64,000 nt of DNA from Sinorhizobium psoraleae (GTDB lineage: Bacteria > Pseudomonadota > Alphaproteobacteria > Rhizobiales > Rhizobiaceae), in contig NZ_JABEKV010000001.1 in the NCBI RefSeq assembly GCF_013283645.1, forward strand, positions 1,542,577 through 1,606,576, read 5' to 3'. The stretch's first letter is position 1, and each line of letters starts with the position of its first letter. Positions 44,780-53,872 of this stretch are shown here, piece after piece. The translations under genes and the position numbers were made by a program. Below the pieces are notes generated by a model, which did no database searches, had not been told where the DNA came from, and worked only from the letters and a program-made list of their open reading frames with translations.

Positions 44780-45006
44780 ACTGGTCGCCCAAAGAACTCC
44801 GGCTCACGAAGGCGCAGGCCGACTTCCTCAGGACCGGCGAGAGTAGCGCGCACCGGCGAGTCAACGAGCGAACCCAGCTTATATTGGAAGCCAGAAAAAT
44901 GTTCGGGCCGTGGAAGCAAAACGACGACCTGACATACAGCCTGCCGCTTTCGGCAAAAGGGCAAGCGGTCTTGTCACGCTACCAAAATCGGAAAACGAGG
45001 GGATAA
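44776..45006 (+). CDS. phage hypothetical protein, 76 aa
   Basis: A small basic protein, MNWSPKELRLTKAQADFLRT, in the same overlapping gene string. No domain is recognised. Confidence 0.55.
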   Translation: MNWSPKELRLTKAQADFLRTGESSAHRRVNERTQLILEARKMFGPWKQNDDLTYSLPLSAKGQAVLSRYQNRKTRG

Positions 45007-45008
45007 TC

Positions 45009-46184
45009 ATGGAACGCACCACCGCCGAACATCGTGCAGCTGTTGACGCCTGGCGCGCCACAGCGCCCAAGGATGACAGCGACATTTTCGAAAAGCCGCG
45101 AAAGTCGACAAAGCCCAGGCACCGTGACCTGTCAGAATTGTCGGCGCTGCTGGCCATACGCAATAGACCAGTGGGCGCGATCGAGGATGGACCTAAGCAG
45201 CCCTTGCCCATCGTGCAGACGAACTGGCGATTGACGCCGGCCAACGACAACAAGAAGCCGGAAGACTTCGGAACCGAGCGCGCCGTTGAGTACATTCCGT
45301 CGCCCGAGGCGATCAAAGAATCGCTGACCGATGTGGTGATGAAATATCGCCAAGAGCCGATGATGCTGCCGGGGATGATCTGGGATGAAGATCATGCGGA
45401 CGCGATGTCGAAGCGCGAGATCCACGCCATTCCGGTTGACGGTGATTTCGAATGCGGCACGCACATCGACGAAGATGGTAAGCCGCATAAGGTAATTGTC
45501 CGGATTGGCAAACTCCGATTCAGCGACGGCACACAAACCGAGCCCGGCCACAAGCTTGTTGAGGGCAAAGTCGTGAACTCGCCGATCAAAATGCCAGTGG
45601 GCGCCATGTTGGGAACGCGCGAGAAGTCGACAAGGGACAAGGGATCAGCTCCCGATCCCTTGGAGGAGGCGCTGACGTTTGATTACTTTGCAGGACGCAA
45701 TGACCCGCCTGGGCTGTTCAAGAATGTCCAGACGGCGCGCCCTGTGAAGAAAACCGATCGCCGACCCAAGGAGCCGCCGACTACCAAGGCCCAAGATCGG
45801 CAAACGCTGGCCGATGCTATGGCCAAAACAAATGTGCCAATCACGAAATGCCACGATGGCTTCCCGGCCGGCCCGCGCAACCTAGCACAGCTATTCCCAG
45901 GCCTCGTCAAGGTCGCGACGGGCGACAGCGGATTTCACACCTGGCAGGACGTTGTGTCTGAACGAATTGACCGCGACCTGTGGTCTGAAACGCTCCAGGC
46001 GATGAAGGATGAAGACATCTCGATTTTGACCCAGGCCACGGAGGCGAAGAGCCTGAAGCAGATCGGCGAGGCGCGCGGCTACACGGGCAAATACGCGATT
46101 GCGGCGGGTCGGCGACTGCTTGTGGCGGCCAACGACAATTTCGAGCGCGCCATGGAGATCGCAAAAGAAGCGCGCCAAGTCTGA
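45009..46184 (+). CDS. phage hypothetical protein, 391 aa
   Basis: ATG 45009 follows the previous stop by two bases. The product has a long middle with IHAIPVDGDFECGTHIDEDG, a linker TPANDN near residue 80 and AANDNFERAM near the end. The C-terminal part (LKQIGEARGYTGKYAIAAGR) has an HTH-like flavour. Nothing clear can be said about its function. It closes the early region before the packaging genes. Confidence 0.55.
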   Translation: MERTTAEHRAAVDAWRATAPKDDSDIFEKPRKSTKPRHRDLSELSALLAIRNRPVGAIEDGPKQPLPIVQTNWRLTPANDNKKPEDFGTERAVEYIPSPEAIKESLTDVVMKYRQEPMMLPGMIWDEDHADAMSKREIHAIPVDGDFECGTHIDEDGKPHKVIVRIGKLRFSDGTQTEPGHKLVEGKVVNSPIKMPVGAMLGTREKSTRDKGSAPDPLEEALTFDYFAGRNDPPGLFKNVQTARPVKKTDRRPKEPPTTKAQDRQTLADAMAKTNVPITKCHDGFPAGPRNLAQLFPGLVKVATGDSGFHTWQDVVSERIDRDLWSETLQAMKDEDISILTQATEAKSLKQIGEARGYTGKYAIAAGRRLLVAANDNFERAMEIAKEARQV

Positions 46185-46340
46185 CCTTTCGGCAGGCTCA
46201 TACCCCTATAACTATGAAGGGATGAAATCCCGCGCCCGCCATTGTGCAATCCACAGGCTACCAGGCGCATTTGGACGACTGCGGCATTCGTCTATTGCCT
46301 GCACTTAGGTTGATTCGCGGAGGATCGCCGACGTTGGCCC

Positions 46341-46418
46341 ATCGTCGTCGGCGTGCCGATGTGCCGACGACAATCGTCGCGACGATAAATCAGCGCCGAT
46401 ATCGGCGGTGGCGACGAT
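46341..46418. repeat. cluster of palindromes before the HNH gene
   Basis: Perfect 14-bp palindromes lie at 46373-46386 (atcgtcgcgacgat) and 46394-46407 (cgccgatatcggcg), and a 9-bp inverted repeat at 46344-46352/46363-46371. Extra ATCGTCG copies at 46341-46347 and 46412-46418 are placed exactly symmetrically about the centre of the first palindrome. It could be a regulator binding array or part of a packaging/cos region. Confidence 0.75.
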
Positions 46419-46440
46419 CATCATCAACAGACCTGGCGGC

Positions 46441-46767
46441 ATGACTCCTATCGAGAATAGTTTCGGTTCGAATCCGGCCCGGGGAGCCAGGGCAGCATGG
46501 CACCACCTCTACGACACAGCACGATGGAGGCGCCTGCGTGAAACGCAGCTGATGTCAGAGCCGCTTTGTCGCTTCTGTCTTGAGGTCGAAGACGTAACCG
46601 CGGCAGACACGGTCGACCACATAACCCCACATCGCGGCCAGTTGGATCTGTTCTTCGATCCTTCGAATCTCCAGTCACTTTGCAAAAGCTGCCACGACAC
46701 CCATAAGCGGCGCATGGAGCTCGGCAAGGATGTCATACGGTTCTCTCCAGACGGCTGGCCCATCTAG
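46441..46767 (+). CDS. phage HNH endonuclease
   Basis: A 108-residue protein if started at MTPIENSFGSNPARGARAAW; an in-frame GTG at 46408 would add 11 residues. AWHHLYDTARWRRLRETQLM is the usual lead-in of phage HNH proteins. The zinc/HNH core is CRFCLEVEDVTAADTVDHI followed by FDPSNLQSLCKSCHDTHKRR. HNH proteins next to terminase assist cos-type DNA packaging in HK97-like phages. Confidence 0.9.
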   Translation: MTPIENSFGSNPARGARAAWHHLYDTARWRRLRETQLMSEPLCRFCLEVEDVTAADTVDHITPHRGQLDLFFDPSNLQSLCKSCHDTHKRRMELGKDVIRFSPDGWPI

Positions 46768-46876
46768 TGGGAGGGGTGGGTCAGATCGCTCCGGCAGTGC
46801 CGAAAGCCCGACCTGCGGGCCACCACAACGCACGCACCTGCAATTCAGAATATGACCCCATCGGAGGCTCGCTCAT

Positions 46877-47263
46877 ATGCCAAGACCGAGGAGCCCGCTC
46901 GGCAAGGCAAAGACCGAGGGGCGTGAGAAGATAAACGCTGGTCGTTTCAACGGTCGCAAGGAGCCGAAGGCCAACGGACCTCTCGGCGCTCCGCCCTCGT
47001 GGATTAAAGACAGCGAGGGCTGCAAGGCCAAGGCCGCCTGGCTGCTGTTTCAAAAAGAATTGCCTTGGCTCAACCAGTCGCACCGTACCCTCGTGGGTAT
47101 GGCTGCAAGTATTCAGGGCCGCATCATGGCCAACCAGGATGTTGGCGTACAGGCAATGAATCTGCTTCGCCAGATGCTTGGGCAAATGGGCGCTACGCCG
47201 GCTGATGCGACGAAAATCGTGGTGACGGATGACGAAGAGGAGAAGGACGACCTCCTCGATTGA
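46877..47263 (+). CDS. terminase small subunit
   Basis: A 128-residue protein, MPRPRSPLGKAKTEGREKIN, with a basic N-terminal region, GAPPSWIKDSEGCKAKAAWL in the middle and an acidic tail (DDEEEKDDLLD). Position between HNH nuclease and large terminase and the size support the small, DNA-recognition subunit (P27-like). It overlaps the large terminase gene by 35 bases. Confidence 0.8.
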   Translation: MPRPRSPLGKAKTEGREKINAGRFNGRKEPKANGPLGAPPSWIKDSEGCKAKAAWLLFQKELPWLNQSHRTLVGMAASIQGRIMANQDVGVQAMNLLRQMLGQMGATPADATKIVVTDDEEEKDDLLD

Positions 47264-49127
47264 GGGTGGCCCGGCGCTTGAGCGCGTGAATGAATATGCG
47301 CAAGCGGTCATCGACGGTCGAGAGATTGCCGGCCCCCATGTTAGAAATGCCTGTCGCCGTCATTTCGACGATCTCGCGAGCGGCCACAGTCGGGGGCTGT
47401 GGTGGGATGACGAGGCCGCTACGCGCGTTTTTCGTTTCTTTGAAGAGCGCCTAAAGCTCAGCGAAGGGCAGTTCGAAGGTACGCCGTTCCGATTGCATCA
47501 GTCGCAAGCATTTAAGCTCGGTTCGCTATTTGGCTGGAAGAACGCGCACGGCAATCGCCGCTTTCGGCGCGCCTATATCGAAGAAGGCAAGGGAAACGGA
47601 AAGTCGCCATTTGCCGGTGGTGTTGGTCTCTACGGGATGATGTCCGACCAAGAGGCTGGCGCACAGATCTACGCCGCCGCGGCGACGAAAGACCAAGCGA
47701 ACATCTTGTTCCGCGACGCGATCAAGATGAGGAATCAATCTCCGAAGTTGTTGGAGCGCACAAAGACCAGTGGTGGGCCAGGCAAGGAATTCAATCTTGC
47801 CTACCACGCCAAGAGCTCCTTCTTCCGCCCTCTTTCGAAAGAAGCTGGGAAGACTGGTTCGGGCCTTCGTCCGCATTTTGCGTTGTGCGATGAGGTGCAT
47901 GAGCATCCTGACCGATCGGTCATGGAGATGCTCGAGCGCGGCTTCAAGTTTCGTCGGCAGCCGCTGCTGCTGATGATCACCAACAGCGGCAGCGATCGCA
48001 ATTCGGTTTGCTGGGAAGAGCACGAGCACGCAGTACGCGTTGCCGCTGGTACCCGCGAGCCTGACGACGATTTCACCTATGTCGGTGAAGTCATCGACGA
48101 CACGACGTTTGCTTACGTGTGCGCCCTCGACAAGGACGACGACCCGCTCGAGGATCCAACTTGCTGGAAGAAGGCTAACCCACTCCTCGGCACGATCCTC
48201 ACGGACGATTACCTCGCAGGCGTGGTCGCCCAGGCCAAGCAGATTCCCGGCAAGCTGAACGGCATTCTTCGGTTGCACTTTTGCCGTTGGACGGATGCTG
48301 ACAAGGCGTGGATGCCACGCTCCACTGTCGAAGGTGTGATGGTCGATTTCGAGCCCGAGGAAGAGCACGCCGGAAAGCCGCTCTTTATTGGGTGCGACCT
48401 ATCTGCGTCCAAAGATATGACCGTTCTGGCCTGCGCCGTTCCGACCGGCTTCAAAGAGATGGAGCGCCCCGACGGCTCGTTGGTCAAGCTGCCAACGTTT
48501 GACGCATGGGTGGAGGCTTGGACTCCTGGTGATACGGTCAAGGCACGCGCGGCAGCCGACAAGGCACCATACGAGCAATGGGTCGAAGCTGGTTGGCTCA
48601 ATGCGCCGCAAGGTCCACGCATTCGATATGATTTTGTCGCGGCACGCGTTCAAAAGCTTTACGAGCACTTTGATCTTCGCGGTATCGCTTACGACCGATA
48701 CGCCTACGACAAATTCCGCGAGGAGGTCGAGGCGTTGGGTGTTGTCGTCGAGCATGTGGCGCATCCACAAGGTGGGAAGGTGAGGGCACGTCCCGAGCCT
48801 TCCAAGATCGATGCGGCCAAGGCTGCTGGATTACCTGCACCACAGGGCTTGTGGATGCCTGGCTCGGTCACTGAGATCGAGAACATGATTATCGACGGGC
48901 GAATTCGGCTCCGTCGGAATCCTGTGCTCATGACAGCCCTTATGGGCGCGACCTTCGATCGAGACCCACAGGACAATAGATGGTTCGTGAAAGCCAAGGC
49001 ATCGGTTCGTATCGACGCCGCAGTGGCGCTCGCAATCGTAATAGGTTTCGCCACAGACGGCATGCCTGAGCCTGTTTCGCAGGTATCTCCGTGGGAAAAT
49101 CCTAACTTCAAGATAGCGGTGGTTTGA
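47229..49127 (+). CDS. terL: terminase large subunit
   Basis: A 632-residue packaging motor of the HK97/Terminase_1 class. Walker A-like AYIEEGKGNGKSPFAGGV, then LRPHFALCDEVHEHPD (Walker B with DE) and LLMITNSGSDRNS (coupling motif) make up the ATPase. GCDLSASKDMTVLACAVPTG opens the RNase-H-like nuclease, with FDLRGIAYDRYAYDKFREEV and AVALAIVIGFATDGMPE contributing later acidic positions. It follows the small terminase gene with overlap and overlaps the portal gene start. Confidence 0.95.
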   Translation: MTKRRRTTSSIEGGPALERVNEYAQAVIDGREIAGPHVRNACRRHFDDLASGHSRGLWWDDEAATRVFRFFEERLKLSEGQFEGTPFRLHQSQAFKLGSLFGWKNAHGNRRFRRAYIEEGKGNGKSPFAGGVGLYGMMSDQEAGAQIYAAAATKDQANILFRDAIKMRNQSPKLLERTKTSGGPGKEFNLAYHAKSSFFRPLSKEAGKTGSGLRPHFALCDEVHEHPDRSVMEMLERGFKFRRQPLLLMITNSGSDRNSVCWEEHEHAVRVAAGTREPDDDFTYVGEVIDDTTFAYVCALDKDDDPLEDPTCWKKANPLLGTILTDDYLAGVVAQAKQIPGKLNGILRLHFCRWTDADKAWMPRSTVEGVMVDFEPEEEHAGKPLFIGCDLSASKDMTVLACAVPTGFKEMERPDGSLVKLPTFDAWVEAWTPGDTVKARAAADKAPYEQWVEAGWLNAPQGPRIRYDFVAARVQKLYEHFDLRGIAYDRYAYDKFREEVEALGVVVEHVAHPQGGKVRARPEPSKIDAAKAAGLPAPQGLWMPGSVTEIENMIIDGRIRLRRNPVLMTALMGATFDRDPQDNRWFVKAKASVRIDAAVALAIVIGFATDGMPEPVSQVSPWENPNFKIAVV

Positions 49128-50392
49128 TGTGGCCATTTAGAAAAGCCGCCGCGGAAACGCGAGCGAGTCTGGAAAACCCGAGTGTTCCGCTTTCTGACGT
49201 GAACGCCTGGCGTACTCTGATGGGCGAATGGCACGGGGTGGCCGGAGTTGTCGTGACGCACGAAACGGCGCTTGAAGTGCCGGCAGTGTGGTGTGCGGTG
49301 AATTTCATTGCCAACACGATCGCCAGCCTTCCACTGCAGGTGTTCAAGAAGAGCGGAGAGGGACGTGACACCGTCGAGTCTGACCCGCTCTACAGCATCC
49401 TGCATGACGCGCCGAACGACGAGCTCACGTCGTTCATGTGGCGAAAGGGCATGATGATCAACGTCCTACTGCGTGGCCGCGGTGTTTCGTTCATCGAACA
49501 AAACAAGGCCGGCAGGGTGATGAGCATCTGGCCCCTCGACACCGACAAGTTGACGATCGAGCGCAAGAGCGGTCGGAAGCTTTACCACTACGATGATGGT
49601 GGACGGAAAGTTACCTATGCCGCCAACGAAGTTCTCGACCTGACTTTCATGCTGAAGCCCGATGGCGTGTCTCACGTCGATCCGATTAGCAAGCTGAAAG
49701 GTGCGGTTGGCCTAGCGCTTGCGCTGGACGAGTACGCCCGCAAGTTCTTTGCAAACGGTGGCGTGCCTCCTTTGGCGCTTTACGGTCCGATGCCGTCTCC
49801 GGCAGCTGCATCGAGGGCGTCGCAAGACGTTGAGAAGGCGGTTCGAGACGCCAACGCCGAGCGTCGAAACGTCATGATCATGCCGACCGGGCATGAGTTG
49901 AAGGCCGTAGGCGTCGATCCGGAAAAATCGCAGATGGTGGAGTCCCGCCGTCTCGGGATCGAGGAAATCGCGCGCATTTACGGCATCCCGCCCGTCTTCC
50001 TGCAGGATCTAACTCACGGCACGTTCAGCAACACCGAGCAGCAAGACCTCGCGTTGACCAAGCACCTGATCTCTCAGTGGGTTAAGGCGTGGGAACAAGA
50101 GTTGAACCTTAAGTTATTCTCGGCGCGAAATCGCACAAAATTCTGCGAATTTAACCTCGATTCGCTGATGAGAGGGGACTTCCGCACTCGCATGGAAGGC
50201 TACGCAAAGGGCATCCAAAACGCGATTTACACACCCGATGAGGTACGCGCGATGGAGAACTGGCCTAGCAAGGGCGGCGATGCCGAACTGTTGCACATTC
50301 AGGGCGCGACTGTGCCGCTGGGCATGCAAAGCACCGCGGCCCGCCAGCCAGCCAACGACAACAAACCGGACGACGAGGCACAAGCCGCATGA
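49127..50392 (+). CDS. HK97-type portal protein
   Basis: A 421-residue protein starting at ATG 49127 (MWPFRKAAAETRASLEN). The segments AVWCAVNFIANTIASLPLQV, YSILHDAPNDELTSFMWRKG and RRLGIEEIARIYGIPPVFLQ are typical of phage portal (HK97 family). It makes the 12-mer ring for DNA entry. It ends in a PANDNKPDDEAQAA tail and overlaps the protease gene by four bases. Confidence 0.95.
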   Translation: MWPFRKAAAETRASLENPSVPLSDVNAWRTLMGEWHGVAGVVVTHETALEVPAVWCAVNFIANTIASLPLQVFKKSGEGRDTVESDPLYSILHDAPNDELTSFMWRKGMMINVLLRGRGVSFIEQNKAGRVMSIWPLDTDKLTIERKSGRKLYHYDDGGRKVTYAANEVLDLTFMLKPDGVSHVDPISKLKGAVGLALALDEYARKFFANGGVPPLALYGPMPSPAAASRASQDVEKAVRDANAERRNVMIMPTGHELKAVGVDPEKSQMVESRRLGIEEIARIYGIPPVFLQDLTHGTFSNTEQQDLALTKHLISQWVKAWEQELNLKLFSARNRTKFCEFNLDSLMRGDFRTRMEGYAKGIQNAIYTPDEVRAMENWPSKGGDAELLHIQGATVPLGMQSTAARQPANDNKPDDEAQAA

Positions 50393-51024
50393 CGAAGATC
50401 GAGAAACGTGGCGGCACGCTTGGCGTTGAAACCCGCGCCGAAGACGAAAAGCGGACCCTTGTAGGGTATGCGGCCGTCTTTAATTCGAGTGCCGATATTG
50501 GCGGCTGGTGGACGGAGAGCATCGCGCCTGGTGCCTTTGCGGGCACCATTGGCGGAGACGTGCGAGCCCTCGTCGATCACGACATGGGGCGCGTTATCGG
50601 GCGCACCGCCAGCGGGACGTTGCGTCTGTCCGAAGACAGCAAAGGCCTACTCTGTGAAATCGACATCCCGAACACCACTGACGGTAATGACCTTTGGGAG
50701 CTTGTCGAGCGGGGCGATATTTCTGGGATGAGCTTTGGTTTCCATGTGACCAAGCAAGAGTGGGACGAGACTGTCGACCCACCCGTCCGCACCATCCAGG
50801 CTGTCGACCTCATAGAGGTCAGCGCGGTCGCGTGGCCGGCATATGACGACACGACGATCGGCAAGCGAGCACTGCAAGAATGGCGGGATACTCACTCTGC
50901 CACCAACAAGCCCGTCGAGGGCAACGAAGATCCGGCGGCGACTGACTTGCCGGTGCGGAGCGCCGCCTCGGTGAGAGCGCGGCTTTCCATGAGCCTGGAC
51001 CTGAAGGTCCGAAAACGCGGCTAG
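50389..51024 (+). CDS. HK97-family prohead protease
   Basis: A 211-residue protease with the family core FVG-like VGYAAVFNSSADIGGWWTES, LVDHDMGRVIGRT (catalytic His about residue 64) and ISGMSFGFHVTK (catalytic Ser about residue 115). It cleaves the scaffold part of the capsid protein during head maturation. It starts with ATGA overlap of the portal gene and is followed by a terminator-like hairpin. Confidence 0.95.
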   Translation: MTKIEKRGGTLGVETRAEDEKRTLVGYAAVFNSSADIGGWWTESIAPGAFAGTIGGDVRALVDHDMGRVIGRTASGTLRLSEDSKGLLCEIDIPNTTDGNDLWELVERGDISGMSFGFHVTKQEWDETVDPPVRTIQAVDLIEVSAVAWPAYDDTTIGKRALQEWRDTHSATNKPVEGNEDPAATDLPVRSAASVRARLSMSLDLKVRKRG

Positions 51025-51050
51025 TCGCCGCACAAAATCATCGAAACAAC

Positions 51051-51071
51051 AGGCGCTTCGGCGCCTTTTTT
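51051..51071 (+). terminator. terminator hairpin between protease and capsid genes
   Basis: Stem aggcgc/gcgcct with a ttcg loop (51051-51066) followed by six T residues (to 51071), 17 bases before the capsid ATG. An intrinsic terminator here would separate the capsid gene transcript from the packaging genes. Confidence 0.75.
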
Positions 51072-51087
51072 AATGAGGTTAGTCAAT

Positions 51088-52326
51088 ATGACTATTGCAG
51101 AACTTCGCGCCAAGCAGGAACAGCTTGTTGCGGAAGCCCGCTCCGCCCTTGCTGAGATCAACAACGACACCAAGGAAGAGCGCGTTGCCGAACTCGAGCA
51201 GCAGCATGACCGCGCCATGGCCGAATATGACCGCATCGAGGCGCGCGTCGCACGTGAGCAGAAGCTTGCCGAGCGCGAGCGCGACCTGAATGCCGCTGAC
51301 GATCGCCGCCCGAACGGTGAGGACCGATCGGTGCACGGCGGTCAGCAGGAGAGCGTAGACGAAGCTCGCGCCGCAGCCTTCCGCAGTTACCTGCGTCACG
51401 GCCTGGAAGACATGCCGGCGGAGCAGCGCAAGATCGTTCGCGAGATGCGCGCCCAGGCGGTCGGGACGGATTCCAAGGGCGGATATCTTGTGCCGGAAGG
51501 CTTCATGGCCGAATTGGTCAAGTCGCTCAAAGCGTGGGGTCCGATGTTGGATCCGGGCATTACACGTGTGCTGACCACGACCGCCGGCAATTCGATTCCG
51601 TGGCCGACGATGGACGACACCTCCAATGAGGGCGCGCTCATCGGCGAAAATACGCAGGTCACCGAGAGCGAAGTGGCGTTCGGCACAAAGACGCTCGAGG
51701 CCTACAAGTACACCTCCGGTGTTGTGCTGGTCTCCGCCGAGCTCCTGCAGGATTCGGCCATCGATGTCGAGGGGACCGTACGTTCCGCGATGGCCGAGCG
51801 CATCGGCCGTATCGGCAACCGCCACCTGACCGTCGGTACCGGCTCGAGCCAGCCGAACGGCATCGTTACTGCCGCGACCGCTGTTACCGGCGTTGCCGCT
51901 GCGGCTGCGATCACCTTCGGCAACCTGATCGATCTCTTCCACGCCGTCGACCCCGCATACCGCGACGACCCGTCCGCTCGCTGGATGTTTAACGACGGAA
52001 CGCTGAAAGCGCTTCGGAAGATCAAGGATGCGGAAGATCGGTACGTTTGGCAGCCGGCCGACGTGAGAACTGGCGCACCCGCCACCATTCTCGAGAAGCC
52101 GTACAGCATCAACCAGGCGGTGGCCGCCATCGGCGCCTCCAACAAGTCGGTCGTTTTCGGCGCCTTCAACCGCTACGTCGTCCGCATGGTCCGCGAGTTT
52201 GCGATCCGTCGTCTTGTCGAGCGCTACGCGGATTACGATCAGACCGGCTTCATCGGCTTCACGCGCCTGGACGGTGAGTTGCTCGACGCAGCCGCGGTCA
52301 AGTCGCTCCAGCACGCAGCGTCCTAA
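51088..52326 (+). CDS. HK97-type major capsid protein
   Basis: A 412-residue protein starting at ATG 51088 (MTIAELRAKQEQLVAEARSA) with GAGG nine bases upstream. The N-terminal 75 residues are a charged coiled coil of the delta/scaffold domain. The mature capsid fold follows (GTDSKGGYLVPEGFMAELVK, VTESEVAFGTKTLEAYKYTS, HLTVGTGSSQPNGIVTAATA, ADYDQTGFIGFTRLDGELLD). It is probably cleaved by the prohead protease after about residue 85-130. Confidence 0.95.
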   Translation: MTIAELRAKQEQLVAEARSALAEINNDTKEERVAELEQQHDRAMAEYDRIEARVAREQKLAERERDLNAADDRRPNGEDRSVHGGQQESVDEARAAAFRSYLRHGLEDMPAEQRKIVREMRAQAVGTDSKGGYLVPEGFMAELVKSLKAWGPMLDPGITRVLTTTAGNSIPWPTMDDTSNEGALIGENTQVTESEVAFGTKTLEAYKYTSGVVLVSAELLQDSAIDVEGTVRSAMAERIGRIGNRHLTVGTGSSQPNGIVTAATAVTGVAAAAAITFGNLIDLFHAVDPAYRDDPSARWMFNDGTLKALRKIKDAEDRYVWQPADVRTGAPATILEKPYSINQAVAAIGASNKSVVFGAFNRYVVRMVREFAIRRLVERYADYDQTGFIGFTRLDGELLDAAAVKSLQHAAS

Positions 52327-52336
52327 CGAGAGGAGG

Positions 52337-52353
52337 GGGGCTTCGGCCTCCCT
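52337..52353 (+). other. hairpin after the capsid gene
   Basis: Seven paired positions, gggggc-type arm with gcctccc around a ttcg loop, about 10-25 bases after the capsid stop. There is no T-tract, so it may be a weak terminator or an mRNA-stabilising element for the abundant capsid transcript. Confidence 0.45.
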
Positions 52354-52359
52354 ATTCCC

Positions 52360-52536
52360 ATGAAAATCAAAGTTTTGTCGAGCCTGGCTGGCGATACATT
52401 TTCATACCGCCGCGGCGAGGTCGTTGACCTCGATGTTTTCAAGGAGCAGGTGGGCGGTGGTTGGGAGGATCTTGGCGAGATCCTCGATGACGCTGCTTCG
52501 CCGACAATTGCACCGCAGAAAGTTCGGAAGAAATGA
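52360..52536 (+). CDS. small phage protein, 58 aa
   Basis: MKIKVLSSLAGDTFSYRRGE continues to a Lys-rich end (PQKVRKK). ATG 52360 to the TGA at 52534-52536, which overlaps the next start (ATGA). Very short proteins of this kind (capsid-connector spacer, often with VxSSxxGxxxSY/F pattern) occur at this position in HK97-like prophages. Function unknown. Confidence 0.6.
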   Translation: MKIKVLSSLAGDTFSYRRGEVVDLDVFKEQVGGGWEDLGEILDDAASPTIAPQKVRKK

Positions 52537-53105
52537 ACGAGTGGTCGCGGCTGGTTAGAACGGTTGCGCCGGAAGGACCGGCCGTGACCCTTGCAGAGGC
52601 CAAGCGCAATCTGCGTGTTTTTCACGACGATGACGATGCGGACATAACGTCCATGGTCGCTGCCGCAGAGGCTGCCATCGAGGGGCCGAATGGTATCGGA
52701 ATTGCGCTGCTGCAGCAGACGTGGCGGCTGTCACTGGACTATTTCCCCTGCGAGATCATCGTGCCGCTCGGGCCGGTGATCGGCGTCACGTCCGTTACAT
52801 ATCGGGACGGTGCCGGCGTCGAGCAGACTGTCAGCGGTCTGCGATACGATTTAGATCAGCAGCCACTGCGGATATGGCCGGCTCGCGATACTGCGTGGCC
52901 GTCAGTCACCTGCGAGCCAGGTGCGGTGAAAGTCACCTTCCAGTGTGGCCATCAAACGCTGCCGCAGGATCTGCGCTGGGCGATTCTGCTGCTCGTCGGT
53001 CACTTCTACGAAAATCGAGAGGCGGCGGCAGACGGTGGCTTGGCTGAGTTGCCGCTGGGTGTCTCTGCGATCATCGAACGATATCGAGTTGGCCGGATGG
53101 CCTAG
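52533..53105 (+). CDS. head-tail connector protein (gp6-like)
   Basis: A 190-residue protein. VTLAEAKRNLRVFHDDDDAD and ITSMVAAAEAAIEGPNGIGI are the helical start of phage gp6-like/phiE125 gp8 connectors, followed by PLGPVIGVTSVTYRDGAGVE and WAILLLVGHFYENREAA. It forms the ring between portal and tail. It overlaps the previous gene by four bases. Confidence 0.85.
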   Translation: MNEWSRLVRTVAPEGPAVTLAEAKRNLRVFHDDDDADITSMVAAAEAAIEGPNGIGIALLQQTWRLSLDYFPCEIIVPLGPVIGVTSVTYRDGAGVEQTVSGLRYDLDQQPLRIWPARDTAWPSVTCEPGAVKVTFQCGHQTLPQDLRWAILLLVGHFYENREAAADGGLAELPLGVSAIIERYRVGRMA

Positions 53106-53120
53106 CAAAGGATTTTTCCA

Positions 53121-53531
53121 TTGGCAGATATTTCGATTACCGCCGCGAACGTTGCGGTGAGCAACAACGCCGTCGTGGAACACGGCACGGCCGGAACCAC
53201 TGTGACGGCGGGTCAGGTGGTCTACAAGAACACAGCCACGGGCAAGTATGAACTGGCTGATGCCGACAGCGCCACCGCCGCAGTGAAGCGCCCCATCGGG
53301 GTGGCGCTCAACGGCGCCAGCAACGGCCAACCGCTTGCGATTCAGAAGTCAGGTGACATCACCATCGGCGGAACGCTGGTGGCGGGCACCGCCTATTACC
53401 TGTCGCCAAATCCTGGCGGCATCGCTCCGCTTTCTGATGTTCTTTCAGGCGACGATGTCGTTCTGCTTGGCCTCGCTAAGTCGACGACGATCCTTTCGCT
53501 CGACATCCAAATTCCCGGTGTGACGCTCTGA
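53121..53531 (+). CDS. capsid decoration-like protein
   Basis: A 136-residue protein read from TTG 53121. Segments VEHGTAGTTVTAGQVVYKNT, GVALNGASNGQPLAIQKSGD and IGGTLVAGTAYYLSPNPGGI have the beta-rich look of DUF2190-type decoration proteins. It overlaps the next gene by one base. Confidence 0.65.
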   Translation: MADISITAANVAVSNNAVVEHGTAGTTVTAGQVVYKNTATGKYELADADSATAAVKRPIGVALNGASNGQPLAIQKSGDITIGGTLVAGTAYYLSPNPGGIAPLSDVLSGDDVVLLGLAKSTTILSLDIQIPGVTL

Positions 53532-53872
53532 TGATCGGCGGAGGCAAACTAGACCGGCGCCTCCGCTTCGAGAAACGCGAAGGGCAAGAGGATCAGTACG
53601 GCAACACCGTATCGACGTGGGTGCTGCAATTCACCGAAGCCGCCCATCGCGTGTGGCTGCGTGGAGGTGAGACGGTCATGGCTGCCCGCCTTGAGAGTAG
53701 GCAGCCAGTGATAATCACAATCCGCAATAGCGCGCGGGCGCGGACTGTGACCGCGGATTGGCGTGCTGTCGATACAAGAGACGGTCGTGTCTACAACCTT
53801 CGGGAAAATCCGAAGGAAAGTGACAATCGCGGCTATCTCGAAATGCTTGCGGAAGGCGGAGTGGCGACCTAA
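53531..53872 (+). CDS. phage head closure / head-tail adaptor
   Basis: A 113-residue protein: KLDRRLRFEKREGQEDQYGN, then STWVLQFTEAAHRVWLRGGE and LRENPKESDNRGYLEMLAEG match the SPP1 gp16-like head closure family. It overlaps the neighbour on each side by one base. Confidence 0.85.
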   Translation: MIGGGKLDRRLRFEKREGQEDQYGNTVSTWVLQFTEAAHRVWLRGGETVMAARLESRQPVIITIRNSARARTVTADWRAVDTRDGRVYNLRENPKESDNRGYLEMLAEGGVAT

